From an uncultured Bacteroidales bacterium (lineage in GTDB: Bacteria > Bacteroidota > Bacteroidia > Bacteroidales > Paludibacteraceae), in NCBI GenBank assembly GCA_902799705.1, contig CADCBP010000014.1, forward strand, positions 24,057-88,056: a stretch of 64,000 bases of DNA, written 5' to 3'. Below, one piece after another: positions 18,318 to 25,590 of the stretch; position 1 is the first letter of the stretch; each line of letters opens with the position of its first letter. The notes beneath the pieces are model-generated. The model was not told the origin of the DNA and ran no database searches. It saw only the letters and a list, made by a program, of their open reading frames with translations. The translations under genes and the position numbers were made by a program.

Positions 18318-18348
18318 CAAATTTACTGCTTTTTTTTGACATGTGCAA
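18318..18348 (-). promoter_or_regulatory. Bacteroidota-type promoter for the duplicated-domain secreted protein
   Basis: Minus strand: TTG (18346-18348), 20-nt spacer, TAAATTTG (18318-18325). Predicted start near 18315, about 26 nt before the ATG. The sequence upstream of the TTG is GCGCGCGC, followed by CTTGCACAT, closely matching the polysaccharide promoter at 37.9 kb. Confidence 0.75.
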
Positions 18349-18398
18349 GCGCGCGCGCATTTTTTCCGAATTTTTACTGTTAAGGGGGAGTATGTCCA

Positions 18399-19076
18399 TC
18401 AACCCGGCATGAGTTGTCCCGGCGGGCTTTGTTCATTGCGAGGGATATCATTCCGTGTTTCTCCGGTTTCTCTATATCTTTTGTACGCCCTCCGTAGCGG
18501 ACTGGAAAACGCCTGCAATCTCGGCCGAAAATCAATCGGTTCGAAGGAGATCTCCTCTATCTCGACCTCCTCTTCCTCCTTCGCTTTCTGTGCCGCGGCC
18601 TTCAACTGCCGGTAAATTGCCACGTAGGTATATTGATAGAAACGGGAGTAGGGTTTGAGGCCGGGTTCGGGCTTGGCACCGCCTTTGAACACACGGAAAT
18701 AATGCATCAAAAAACGGATCCTCCATTCCAAACCTTCCGCCGTGCAGTCTTTCTCCAAGGCATGTGCACGACGCTGCGCTTCCTTGATTATCTCCCTGTT
18801 TTCCACGCACGCCGCCGACCAATGTTTCGGAAAATGGTAGGTGTAGAGTTCAAAGAGTCCGGAGCGGAAACGTGAGGGTCTTACGATGATGCGTTTTTTG
18901 CGGGCTTGTCCTTCTTTGACCATATCCATGGCGCCCCAGAACATGTCGATGCCCGTATTGGCACGGAAATAGCGCACGCCTTTGGAGTGAGGAGTGGATC
19001 CCGCCGGAAGTTGCACAAAAGTGGCAATAGTGGATTTCAAACGGTCAATAACGATATTTTTCAGGTGTCGCGACAT
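18399..19076 (-). CDS. Conserved-looking cytoplasmic protein of unknown function
   Basis: 225 residues; I do not recognise the family. It has no signal peptide or membrane segment. It is rich in Arg, Lys and aromatics (FRANTGIDMFWGAMDMV, FELYTYHFPKHWS), with a central helical part, an acidic run (EEEEVEIEEISFEPID) and a basic, Pro-rich C-terminus. It stands alone with its own promoter about 120 nt upstream and a heptamer array in its leader. Its codon use resembles the neighbours, and the long frame plus a good promoter argue that it is a real gene. A nucleic-acid-binding role is possible from the charge pattern only. Confidence 0.6.
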   Translation of the reverse strand: MSRHLKNIVIDRLKSTIATFVQLPAGSTPHSKGVRYFRANTGIDMFWGAMDMVKEGQARKKRIIVRPSRFRSGLFELYTYHFPKHWSAACVENREIIKEAQRRAHALEKDCTAEGLEWRIRFLMHYFRVFKGGAKPEPGLKPYSRFYQYTYVAIYRQLKAAAQKAKEEEEVEIEEISFEPIDFRPRLQAFSSPLRRAYKRYRETGETRNDIPRNEQSPPGQLMPG

Positions 19077-19116
19077 GCTGCGTAATGCTCTGATAATGTG
19101 TAGTTTACATGATTGA

Positions 19117-19165
19117 TTTAGGGTTTAGGGTTTCAAATTTAGGATTTCAAATTTAGGATTTAGAG
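19117..19165. repeat. 7-bp TTTAGGG/TTTCAAA tandem array (7 units)
   Basis: TTTAGGG twice, then TTTCAAA, TTTAGGA, TTTCAAA, TTTAGGA and TTTAGAG, lying in the 5' leader of the unknown gene (18399-19076). It is the reverse complement of the unit type in the 57.36 kb array (TAAACCC, TAAATCC). Confidence 0.85.
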
Positions 19166-19195
19166 GGAAGCGCCAAGTGATCCCGATTTCGAGTG

Positions 19196-19226
19196 CAAAG
19201 ATACAACAAAAAAATGACATTTCCAA
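19196..19226 (-). promoter_or_regulatory. Bacteroidota-type promoter for the unknown gene at 18.4-19.1 kb
   Basis: Minus strand TTG (19224-19226), 20-nt spacer, TATCTTTG (19196-19203), a full consensus match. The leader of about 115 nt includes the 7-unit heptamer array. Confidence 0.8.
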
Positions 19227-19249
19227 ATTTTTGCCTTTGAAAATGTCAT

Positions 19250-19359
19250 TAAAATTAAGTTTTTGGATTATTCGCCCCCTTTCCTCTGCTTCGCTCGTTC
19301 CCCCGTTTCATCGGGGGACATCATGCTGCAAAATTACAGCAAATTTTTGATATATGCAA
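19250..19359 (-). promoter_or_regulatory. Second promoter and possible small RNA start, with G/C hairpin
   Basis: Minus strand TTG (19357-19359), 20-nt spacer, TAATTTTG (19329-19336). A transcript would begin near 19326 and immediately contain a perfect 6-bp hairpin (CCCCCG at 19300-19305 with CGGGGG at 19312-19317). It could be a second, upstream promoter for the 18.4-19.1 kb gene or a small RNA. No open frame follows closely and no U-tract terminator is visible. Confidence 0.4.
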
Positions 19360-19388
19360 ATAAGTACGTCATTTTTTTATCTTTCCCC

Positions 19389-19490
19389 TTCCCTTGTTAC
19401 GGGTCTGGTTGGAGCAACGCTCCCCGCTGCTCCTGCCGTTCGAAGCCAAAAGTTAATTGGCTTCTCCATCCGGTTGACGGGGACACCTAG
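19389..19490 (+). repeat. Structured 88-nt element, copy A
   Basis: From GTCTGGTTGG (19403) to ACACCTAG (19490), with weaker similarity extending back to 19389. It can form two hairpins: GGAGCA with TGCTCC, and GAAGCC with GGCTTC. Copy B lies inverted at 59693-59792; the first 43 positions differ at only three sites, and one pair changes from C-G to T-A. Both strands have nearby promoter-like signals, so the transcribed strand is uncertain. The rest of this 656-bp intergenic region (19491-19732) shows nothing I can name. Confidence 0.7.
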
Positions 19491-19732
19491 GGGCACAAAA
19501 AAAGCACCGTACAACGTTTGCTCGAGAAAACTTCCTGAGAATAGGATTTGAGGCCTGCTTTTTCCTCTGTAATCCGGCCACCTCATCGCTACCCGGGGAT
19601 TAGGAATGTAAACTAATCCAATGCACGGGGTCTCGGCGGAGAGTACCGGCACGCCATTAGTGAAGCATTTGCACTCGGTTAGTTGTAATTTGTTGAGTTT
19701 TCCGGTTCCTATTTGTTGTACGATGCTATATC

Positions 19733-21073
19733 TTATCTGCGCCAACCCAGAGTCAGGACGATACGATGGGTTGCGGTATTGAGATCATAAGGGTTGTCCA
19801 GTGCGTTCTCATGCGCATAGAGTTGCATGCGCTGCCAACGGTACTGGTAGGCCAGTTGTGCTACGAAATTAGCCCCTCTGTAGCCAATGCCACCGGAGAC
19901 ATACTGAGTCCATCTGACGCGTTGGAAATAGACATCCTGGCGTTTCAACGTGGGGTCCACATGGACAACCAGATCCGAACGCGAGAAGGCACTCTCAAAG
20001 ACATATCCGGCATTGATATACAGTCCCGGAATAGGGATGACTTCGAGTCCTGCGCGCAGGCTGTGATTGTCAAGCGCCCAAGCCTGATGACGGTAGTCAT
20101 ACTGGAAAGCGATGAGGGCGTAATAGTTCACCTGGAAAGCAAGCGAAGTGCTTAGATGCAGCGGTTGATGATAGTCCCCGAACTCCTTATCCGTATCGTA
20201 CCACGTTGAACGCAAGGTGTCGGTGAGAGCATAAAAATCCCCTCTGGTACTACGGCGAAGCCTGCCGAGAGACGGTGTCTCCAGTCCGAAACCGAGACGT
20301 AGCCAGGACACCGGACGATAGATGACCCCTGCAGCCAAACCGACTCCTGCGCCGTTGAAGACCAAGGTAGTGCGGTTGATATTATACATCGCCTTTTGCT
20401 GCACATTAAAGACATCAAACGTCTCGTCGTATTGTGCGTCGCCGGAGAAGGAGAAGGAATGGATGCGCAACCCTAATCCGACGTACCATTTATTCGCAAT
20501 ATTCGTTGCCCAGTCAAAAGTATATTCGTTCACATACCCCCACTCTCGCAAGAGCAAAGCACTGGAGTTGTTCATCCGCTCGGCGCAGTAAGGAATCTTT
20601 AAATCCGCACCCGTAGAAGCAAAGAGTTTTCCAAGAGAAGGAATGCTCCCACTTGAGACATCGAAGAGCCGGTTATAGGACTGCACACGATGGTAGGAGA
20701 AGAGGAAATTATGTGCCTGGACACCCGTTCCGTCTGCCGCCCCCGTCGGTATATGAATGACGATAGAGGCCTGCGGTGCCATGAAGATATTCGACCGTCC
20801 TTTGAGGTTCGTGCCGCGCTGGGTGTTGATGCCTATCGCATCATCGAGCGTAAGCATCACTTCGTGATGTCGGTACAGTCCCAGGCCGGCAGGGTTGTCC
20901 AACGAGGCAGAAGGGTCACCGCCTATCGCGGTCATCGCTCCTCCCATGCCGACATAACGTGCCGTGCCCATGATCGTTCGTTCACCGAGACGCTGAGCGT
21001 CTTGGGAATAGCCTACCCCGACCCTCCCTGAAAGGAGGGAGATCAATGCTAGTATGTAAAGGGCTCGTTTCAT
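19733..21073 (-). CDS. FadL/OmpP1-like outer-membrane barrel protein
   Basis: 446 residues: signal peptide (cleavage probably after GVGYSQ), then GTARYVGMGGAMTAIGGDPS and SLDNPAGLGLYR, the N-terminal hatch-like pattern of FadL/TodX-type and related Bacteroidota barrels, followed by many amphipathic strands ending in HRIVLTLGWRR. FadL proteins pass hydrophobic compounds across the outer membrane; the substrate here is unknown. The start overlaps the small lipoprotein gene by 4 nt (ATGA), and both follow trpS on one transcript. Confidence 0.82.
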   Translation of the reverse strand: MKRALYILALISLLSGRVGVGYSQDAQRLGERTIMGTARYVGMGGAMTAIGGDPSASLDNPAGLGLYRHHEVMLTLDDAIGINTQRGTNLKGRSNIFMAPQASIVIHIPTGAADGTGVQAHNFLFSYHRVQSYNRLFDVSSGSIPSLGKLFASTGADLKIPYCAERMNNSSALLLREWGYVNEYTFDWATNIANKWYVGLGLRIHSFSFSGDAQYDETFDVFNVQQKAMYNINRTTLVFNGAGVGLAAGVIYRPVSWLRLGFGLETPSLGRLRRSTRGDFYALTDTLRSTWYDTDKEFGDYHQPLHLSTSLAFQVNYYALIAFQYDYRHQAWALDNHSLRAGLEVIPIPGLYINAGYVFESAFSRSDLVVHVDPTLKRQDVYFQRVRWTQYVSGGIGYRGANFVAQLAYQYRWQRMQLYAHENALDNPYDLNTATHRIVLTLGWRR

Positions 21074-21327
21074 TTGATGCGGATGGTTACGGTGGTGTCT
21101 TGGACGTTGAGGTACTCGATGGACTGAGTAGTCGGAGTAGTCGGAGTAGTCTGAGTAGTCTGAGTAGTCTGATTAACATGCGTCACCGGAATACTCGGAG
21201 TAGGCAGATCGCCCTTCTCTACCTCAGGCGAATAGTACGCATCGTCGATGGGGACGTTTTGCACCGTCGAGCAGGCGGTGAAAAAGCCCGCTGCCAATAG
21301 AAGTAATATGTAGATTTTTTTCGACAT
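21070..21327 (-). CDS. Small lipoprotein with Thr-rich repeat
   Basis: 85 residues with a clear lipoprotein signal (MSKKIYILLLLAAGFFTACS, lipidated Cys19). The C-terminal part holds a TTQ/TTP tripeptide repeat made by a 9-bp tandem DNA repeat (21131-21174, GAGTAGTCT/G units). I chose the ATG at 21325-21327; the frame extends 8 codons upstream through an 8-bp array that looks non-coding. It overlaps the downstream barrel gene by 4 nt. It may assist that barrel, but this rests on position only. Confidence 0.7.
   Translation of the reverse strand: MSKKIYILLLLAAGFFTACSTVQNVPIDDAYYSPEVEKGDLPTPSIPVTHVNQTTQTTQTTPTTPTTQSIEYLNVQDTTVTIRIK
21131..21174. repeat. 9-bp tandem repeat coding TTQ/TTP
   Basis: About five 9-bp units (CGGAGTAGT, CTGAGTAGT) in frame within the small lipoprotein. 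The period is a multiple of three, so copy-number change would lengthen or shorten the Thr-rich stretch without frameshift. Confidence 0.8.
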
Positions 21328-21353
21328 ATCGGTATAGCGATATTCCGGCATTC
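21322..21353. repeat. 8-bp CGATATTC-type array at the lipoprotein start (4 units)
   Basis: CGACATAT, CGGTATAG, CGATATTC and CGGCATTC. The lipoprotein start codon lies in the first unit, so the array supplies its translation-initiation region. Confidence 0.7.
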
Positions 21354-21360
21354 CTACCGG

Positions 21361-22350
21361 TCAGATTTTTCTAAATCCGATGATCTCGCGTACCTCTTCG
21401 ATGGTTTTCTCTGCACGTACAGCCGCTTTCTCTGCACCATCCCGCATGACGCGCTCAAGGTATGCATCATCGGATGAGTATGCAAGGATCTTCTCGCGTA
21501 TCGGTGCCAGCAGTTTGTTGGCATCCGCCGCCATCTGTTTCTTCATGTCTCCATAACGGATCTCCATGCGGTTGTAGAGGTCGTTGTAATACTCGGTTGC
21601 CTCGGGTCCGCAGAGCAGTTCGCAGAGCGTGAAGAGGTTTTGTATCACCTCGGGTTTCTCCTGATTGAGTTGGGTCGGACCCTGATCGGTCACCGCGCGC
21701 ATAATCTTCTTGGTGACAGTCTTCTCGTCATCGCAGAGATAGAGGCAGTTGCCTTCGGATTTGCCCATCTTTCCCGTCCCGTCCAGTCCCGGCACTTTGA
21801 CCGCTTTGTCGGCAAAATGGAAGGAGGCGGGTTCTTTGAAATACTCGACGTTATAGATTCTATTGAATCTACGGGCGAAGAGTCGCGCCATTTCCATGTT
21901 CTGCTCCTGGTCTTTTCCAACGGGCACTTTGTCGGCCTTGTGCATCAGGATATCCGCCGCCATGAGGCATGGATAAGTGAGCAGTCCTGCATTGACGTTA
22001 TCGGGTTGTTTGCGTACCTTCTCTTTAAACGAAGTAACGCGCTCGAGTTCGCCCAGATAGGCGTTCATATTGAGGTACAGATAGAGCTCGAGTACCTGCT
22101 TCACGTCGGACTGCACGTATATCCGCGCCTTCTCGGGGTCGATGCCGCAGGCGAGGTATTCGCTGAGGATGGTCTTGACGGAGTTACGGATGTTCTCCGG
22201 CGTCGGATGGGTCGTAAGCGAATGCCAGTCGGCGATAAAGAACATGCAGTCGTATTCGTCTTGCATCTGCACAAAACTCTTCACCGCCCCGAAATAGTTT
22301 CCGAGGTGCAGGTTTCCCGTAGGACGTATTCCACTAATAACTCTCTCCAT
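21361..22350 (-). CDS. trpS: Tryptophanyl-tRNA synthetase
   Basis: 329-residue class I aminoacyl-tRNA synthetase that charges tRNA-Trp. Signature motifs: GNLHLGN as the HIGH motif (His15) and GKMGKS as the KMSKS loop (194-198), with GLLTYPCLMAADIL and VPVGKDQEQ between them. Its length is normal for bacterial TrpS. I chose the ATG at 22348-22350; the longer frame starts at a TTG inside a heptamer array. It follows the Lrp regulator by 22 nt and precedes the lipoprotein by 33 nt. Confidence 0.97.
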   Translation of the reverse strand: MERVISGIRPTGNLHLGNYFGAVKSFVQMQDEYDCMFFIADWHSLTTHPTPENIRNSVKTILSEYLACGIDPEKARIYVQSDVKQVLELYLYLNMNAYLGELERVTSFKEKVRKQPDNVNAGLLTYPCLMAADILMHKADKVPVGKDQEQNMEMARLFARRFNRIYNVEYFKEPASFHFADKAVKVPGLDGTGKMGKSEGNCLYLCDDEKTVTKKIMRAVTDQGPTQLNQEKPEVIQNLFTLCELLCGPEATEYYNDLYNRMEIRYGDMKKQMAADANKLLAPIREKILAYSSDDAYLERVMRDGAEKAAVRAEKTIEEVREIIGFRKI

Positions 22351-22356
22351 TGATGA

Positions 22357-22380
22357 TTTCAAATTTATGATTTCAAATTT
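22357..22380. repeat. 7-bp TTTCAAA tandem array between lrp and trpS
   Basis: TTTCAAA, TTTATGA, TTTCAAA and a partial unit. The Lrp stop codon is formed by the array. It is the same unit as in the 19117 array. Confidence 0.75.
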
Positions 22381-22831
22381 CTACGGGTATTTGACGATAG
22401 ATCGGTTGCGCGAGGGCCGTTAACGTAGTTGTATCCGATACGCCCGGAATAGCCTGAATCTTGGTGGTCAGGAGCGAGAGGAGGTGCTCGTTGTCATGCG
22501 CAAAGACCTTAATCAGGATACCAAACGCGCCCAAGGTATATTGCGCTTCGACCACCTCCGGTATCTGCTGCAAAGCAGTAATAACCTGGTTGGACATCGA
22601 GGCCTTCTCCATCGTGATACCAATATAAACGCAGAGCTGATAGCCCAGCATCTTCGGCTGCACATGGTAACTGGAACCGGTAATGACACCATTGTCGAAC
22701 ATTTTCTGCACGCGCTGATGCACCGCCGCGCGACTCACTCCGCACTGCTCCGCAACATCCTTGAACGGGATGCGGGCACTCTTGGTAATAATCTTGAGGA
22801 TTTTACGGTCTAACTCGTCAATTTTTTCCAT
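22373..22831 (-). CDS. Lrp/AsnC family transcriptional regulator
   Basis: 152 residues: N-terminal winged helix-turn-helix (about 1-62, with LDRKILKIITKSARIPFKDV and CGVSRAAVHQRVQKM) and C-terminal RAM/ACT-like ligand domain (VYIGITMEKAS onward). Such proteins form octamers that sense amino acids. It leads the trpS transcript and starts from a promoter that overlaps the one for the divergent O-methyltransferase, so control of either direction is plausible. The effector cannot be told from sequence. Confidence 0.93.
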   Translation of the reverse strand: MEKIDELDRKILKIITKSARIPFKDVAEQCGVSRAAVHQRVQKMFDNGVITGSSYHVQPKMLGYQLCVYIGITMEKASMSNQVITALQQIPEVVEAQYTLGAFGILIKVFAHDNEHLLSLLTTKIQAIPGVSDTTTLTALAQPIYRQIPVEI

Positions 22832-22892
22832 TATTTTGATAAATATAAAAATTTCTTAGCCTTTCAGGCACGATTAATTTAATTTTTGCTTG

Positions 22893-22940
22893 CAAAATTA
22901 GTAAATTATTTTGATATGTGCAAATTTTTTTATACTTTTG
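22893..22940. promoter_or_regulatory. Overlapping divergent promoters of lrp-trpS and the O-methyltransferase
   Basis: Minus strand: TTG (22921-22923), 20-nt spacer, TAATTTTG (22893-22900) for lrp. Plus strand: TTG (22911-22913), 19-nt spacer, TACTTTTG (22933-22940) for the methyltransferase. The two -33 regions interleave within TTGATATGTGCAAA, so both polymerases cannot bind at once. Confidence 0.75.
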
Positions 22941-22959
22941 CATCAAATTTAGTATCATT

Positions 22960-23616
22960 ATGACACTTGACGAGTATATTTCTGTTCATTCGAGCCCTGA
23001 AAATGCCGTTTTGGAGCATATCACGCGCGCCACGCACGTTCATATATTAAATCCCCACATGTTGAGCGGTCATGTCCAGGGTCGCGTACTGAGTATGCTG
23101 AGTTGGATGATTCGTCCGAAACGCATCTTGGAGTTGGGTACGTTCACGGGTTATAGTGCGCTGTGTCTGGCGGAAGGGTTGGCGGAAGACGGAAAACTGG
23201 TAACCATCGAGCATAACGATGAACTGGAAGAGACAATAAGACGCAATTTATCGCTCTCACCTCTATGCGAGCGAATAGAATTGCGCATTGGTGATTGCAA
23301 AGAAGTCCTAAACGCCGAAGGCAATAAACGCGAAGCAATAAACAGCGAAGCGCTTTACGACCTTGTCTTTATCGACGCCGACAAGCGGGAATACTGTACG
23401 TACTTGGATTTGGTCTATCCCTTGGTGCCCGTGGGTGGTTTTATATTGGCAGACAACACGCTTTGGGACGGCCATATTATCGATCCGGCGTACGACAAAG
23501 ACAAACAGACTTTGGGTCTGAGGGCATTCAACGACAAAGTAAAAGAGGATGACCGCTTTGAGCAAGTCATCCTCCCTTTACGCGACGGACTAACGTTGAT
23601 GAGAAAAGTGAAATAG
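22960..23616 (+). CDS. SAM-dependent O-methyltransferase (family 3)
   Basis: 218 residues of the cation-dependent catechol/caffeoyl-CoA O-methyltransferase family. Visible motifs: ILELGTFTGYSALCLAEGL (SAM-binding loop), the acidic residue in LVTIEHNDELE, and YDLVFIDADKREY with the metal-binding Asp. Bacterial members methylate small hydroxylated compounds; no substrate can be assigned. I chose the ATG at 22960 because the longer frame runs through the promoter. Its 3' end overlaps the convergent thioesterase gene by 50 nt. Confidence 0.9.
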   Translation: MTLDEYISVHSSPENAVLEHITRATHVHILNPHMLSGHVQGRVLSMLSWMIRPKRILELGTFTGYSALCLAEGLAEDGKLVTIEHNDELEETIRRNLSLSPLCERIELRIGDCKEVLNAEGNKREAINSEALYDLVFIDADKREYCTYLDLVYPLVPVGGFILADNTLWDGHIIDPAYDKDKQTLGLRAFNDKVKEDDRFEQVILPLRDGLTLMRKVK

Positions 23617-24106
23617 CTTCTTCCCACGAATAGTCTTTTTCCTCAACCGTAGAGGGTAAATAGCCCATCGTCTCTTTCGCTTTCTCCTGTGGGAACGTGA
23701 AGTACGTGCAGGTACATTCGCAGAGCAATTCTCCGTCAGCGGAAAAGAGTTCTCCTTTTACGATAGCTACATTCCGGCGCATCTCCACGAGAGATCCGCG
23801 CAGTTTGATGTAGTCCTGCAGCGTGGAGACGGGTTTATGATAGCGCATCTCCATCTTCGCCGTGACGCCGGCAGTCTTGAGGAGATGGAAGACCACCCAT
23901 CCGCATACTTCGTCCAAGAGTACTGCCTGCACTCCGCCATGAAGGGTGTTGAGCCACGACTGATGGTTCTGCGTCGGCCGCCAAATGGAAATGATATCAT
24001 CCCCGTCTTCGAAGAAACGCATCTGCGTTCCTATCGGATTGTCCGGACTACAGCCAAAACAGTTATATCCGGGCGTATGTATCCAAGGATTGATAATTCG
24101 TTTCAT
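23567..24106 (-). CDS. Hotdog-fold acyl-CoA thioesterase, PaaI-like
   Basis: 179 residues with the PaaI-type motif LHGGVQAVLLDEVCGW, then AGVTAKMEMRYHKPV, typical of single-domain hotdog thioesterases that hydrolyse acyl-CoA. An N-terminal CFGCSPDNPIG segment fits the same family. It starts 4 nt inside the PP2C gene (ATGA overlap), so it is probably co-expressed with the kinase/AAA+ module, although a shared function is not obvious. Its last 50 nt are antisense to the O-methyltransferase gene. Confidence 0.88.
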   Translation of the reverse strand: MKRIINPWIHTPGYNCFGCSPDNPIGTQMRFFEDGDDIISIWRPTQNHQSWLNTLHGGVQAVLLDEVCGWVVFHLLKTAGVTAKMEMRYHKPVSTLQDYIKLRGSLVEMRRNVAIVKGELFSADGELLCECTCTYFTFPQEKAKETMGYLPSTVEEKDYSWEEAISLFSSTLVRRVKGG

Positions 24107-24882
24107 GCTCTATCCGTAACTGTAAGCCAGATAGCGGAGATATTGTCTTTTCCTCCCGCCACTTTGGCTGCATCTACCAAATGTTCCACCAGATCCTTCT
24201 CGGACCAGTTGTTTTGCATCGCTTCATCAATCACGGCATCTATCTGCTCGTCTGTCAGCATATCCGTTATACCGTCGGAGCAAATCAGATAATGGTCGTC
24301 CGACAAGATGCGGTCCGTCACGTCCGCCACGTCCGCAAACACGGTCTCACCCGCGCCAAGCGAGTTATAGATGAGATTCGACTGCTGACTCTGGTCTCCT
24401 GTCAGGTTGCGCATCGAATGGTCCTCGCTAATCTGCTTGAGAATACCGTTACGATGGCGATACAAACGGCTGTCTCCGATATTGATGCTAAACACGCGAC
24501 CGTCGTAAGAGAACAGACCTACAAACGTAGTACCCATCCCCCGAAATTGCGGCAACTCAACACCTTTTCTGTTGATCAACTCATGTGCACGTTGTGCCCA
24601 TTCTTTGGTCGCAGCCACTATCTTGTCGGACAATAACTCATCGGGGAGACTGTTGAGAAACTCATCAAACGACTCAACCGCCAACTGGCTGGCAAACTCA
24701 CCTCCTTCATGACCTCCCATGCCATCCGCCACGATAGCCGCAAAGCGGGTAAAGTTATGCATAAAGAACGAGCCGTCACGCGATTCGTCCTGACAGAACT
24801 CTCGATTGAGGAGTATCGTGTCCTCGTTGTTCGTCCGAACGCATCCTACGTCCGAACGCAAAGCGTACGAAATCGTAATCAT
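24103..24882 (-). CDS. PP2C-family Ser/Thr protein phosphatase
   Basis: 259 residues of the metal-dependent PPM/PP2C family. Motifs: SDVGCVRTNNEDT with the metal-binding Asp and Glu, VADGMGGHEGGEFAS, INIGDSRLYRHR, DHYLICSDGITDML and GGKDNISAIWL. It should remove phosphate from Ser/Thr. It overlaps the FHA gene by 4 nt and shares the operon with the Ser/Thr kinase, so it is the probable eraser for that kinase. No membrane segment, so it acts in the cytoplasm. Confidence 0.95.
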   Translation of the reverse strand: MITISYALRSDVGCVRTNNEDTILLNREFCQDESRDGSFFMHNFTRFAAIVADGMGGHEGGEFASQLAVESFDEFLNSLPDELLSDKIVAATKEWAQRAHELINRKGVELPQFRGMGTTFVGLFSYDGRVFSINIGDSRLYRHRNGILKQISEDHSMRNLTGDQSQQSNLIYNSLGAGETVFADVADVTDRILSDDHYLICSDGITDMLTDEQIDAVIDEAMQNNWSEKDLVEHLVDAAKVAGGKDNISAIWLTVTDRA

Positions 24883-25559
24883 GGATCTACTGTGAATTCA
24901 ACGGTTGAAAATCGTATCTTATCGCCTATATGGATAGGCTGAGCCACATTAACCGGTATCTGTTGACCGTTGAGGAACGTGCCGTTAGTCGAACCGATAT
25001 CGGTTACGGTCCATTCATTACCGGCATAGTCAATACGCGCGTGCTGACCGGACACATCGCCGAACACACCGAAGACCGAAGGATAATGGCCTCTACGACC
25101 GATGATCACACCAGCTGCCAGACCCAAACGGATTCCGTACATCGGACAAACAAGGTGACCCGGTTGTAATCCGAACGAGCTCGCAGCTCCCGGACGAACG
25201 GTCTTGTCTGCACCACCTGCAGGAGTCTGCTGCGGTTGCTGCGGAGCCGGTTTCGGCTGTTGAGGAGTAACTTGCGGCTGTTGTGCAGGTTGTGGCGTCT
25301 GCTGCGGAGCAGACTGAGGTTGCTGAGCCGGTTGCGGTTGTTGCGGCTGTTGACCTGCCGCAGGAGTTTGAGGCTGCGGGTTAGGTTTGCCCTTGAACTC
25401 ACTGGCCTTGATCAATTCCGCGCCGCATTGTGTACAACGACGACCTCTGCCGAACACTTGACAGGAAGGGCAGATATACAATTCCGTACCACATTGGTCG
25501 CAGAAATAACTATCGCTTTCAATGTCACATTTGCATTTGGGGCATTTAACTAAATTCAT
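24879..25559 (-). CDS. FHA-domain protein with two zinc ribbons and a TVRP threonine motif
   Basis: 226 residues. Two N-terminal zinc ribbons (C6, C9, C20, C23 and C30, C33, C42, C45), a Pro/Gln-rich linker (about 59-113), the motif DKTVRP (118-123), and a C-terminal FHA domain (about 150-223) with IIGRR, SGQH (Ser170, His173) and STNGTFLNG (Asn192), the phosphothreonine-binding residues. The DKTVRP motif matches the repeats at the kinase N-terminus. Position just before the FHA domain recalls GarA and OdhI, where a phosphorylated N-terminal threonine binds the protein's own FHA domain. Likely the phospho-reader of this module. Confidence 0.92.
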   Translation of the reverse strand: MNLVKCPKCKCDIESDSYFCDQCGTELYICPSCQVFGRGRRCTQCGAELIKASEFKGKPNPQPQTPAAGQQPQQPQPAQQPQSAPQQTPQPAQQPQVTPQQPKPAPQQPQQTPAGGADKTVRPGAASSFGLQPGHLVCPMYGIRLGLAAGVIIGRRGHYPSVFGVFGDVSGQHARIDYAGNEWTVTDIGSTNGTFLNGQQIPVNVAQPIHIGDKIRFSTVEFTVDP

Positions 25560-25590
25560 ATAGTTTCAATTTTGATAGTTAACAAATAGA

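Noticed and set aside
19377-19745. 122-codon minus-strand frame in the 19.4-19.7 kb gap
   Set aside because: It runs through structured element A and the promoter region, and no protein feature is seen.
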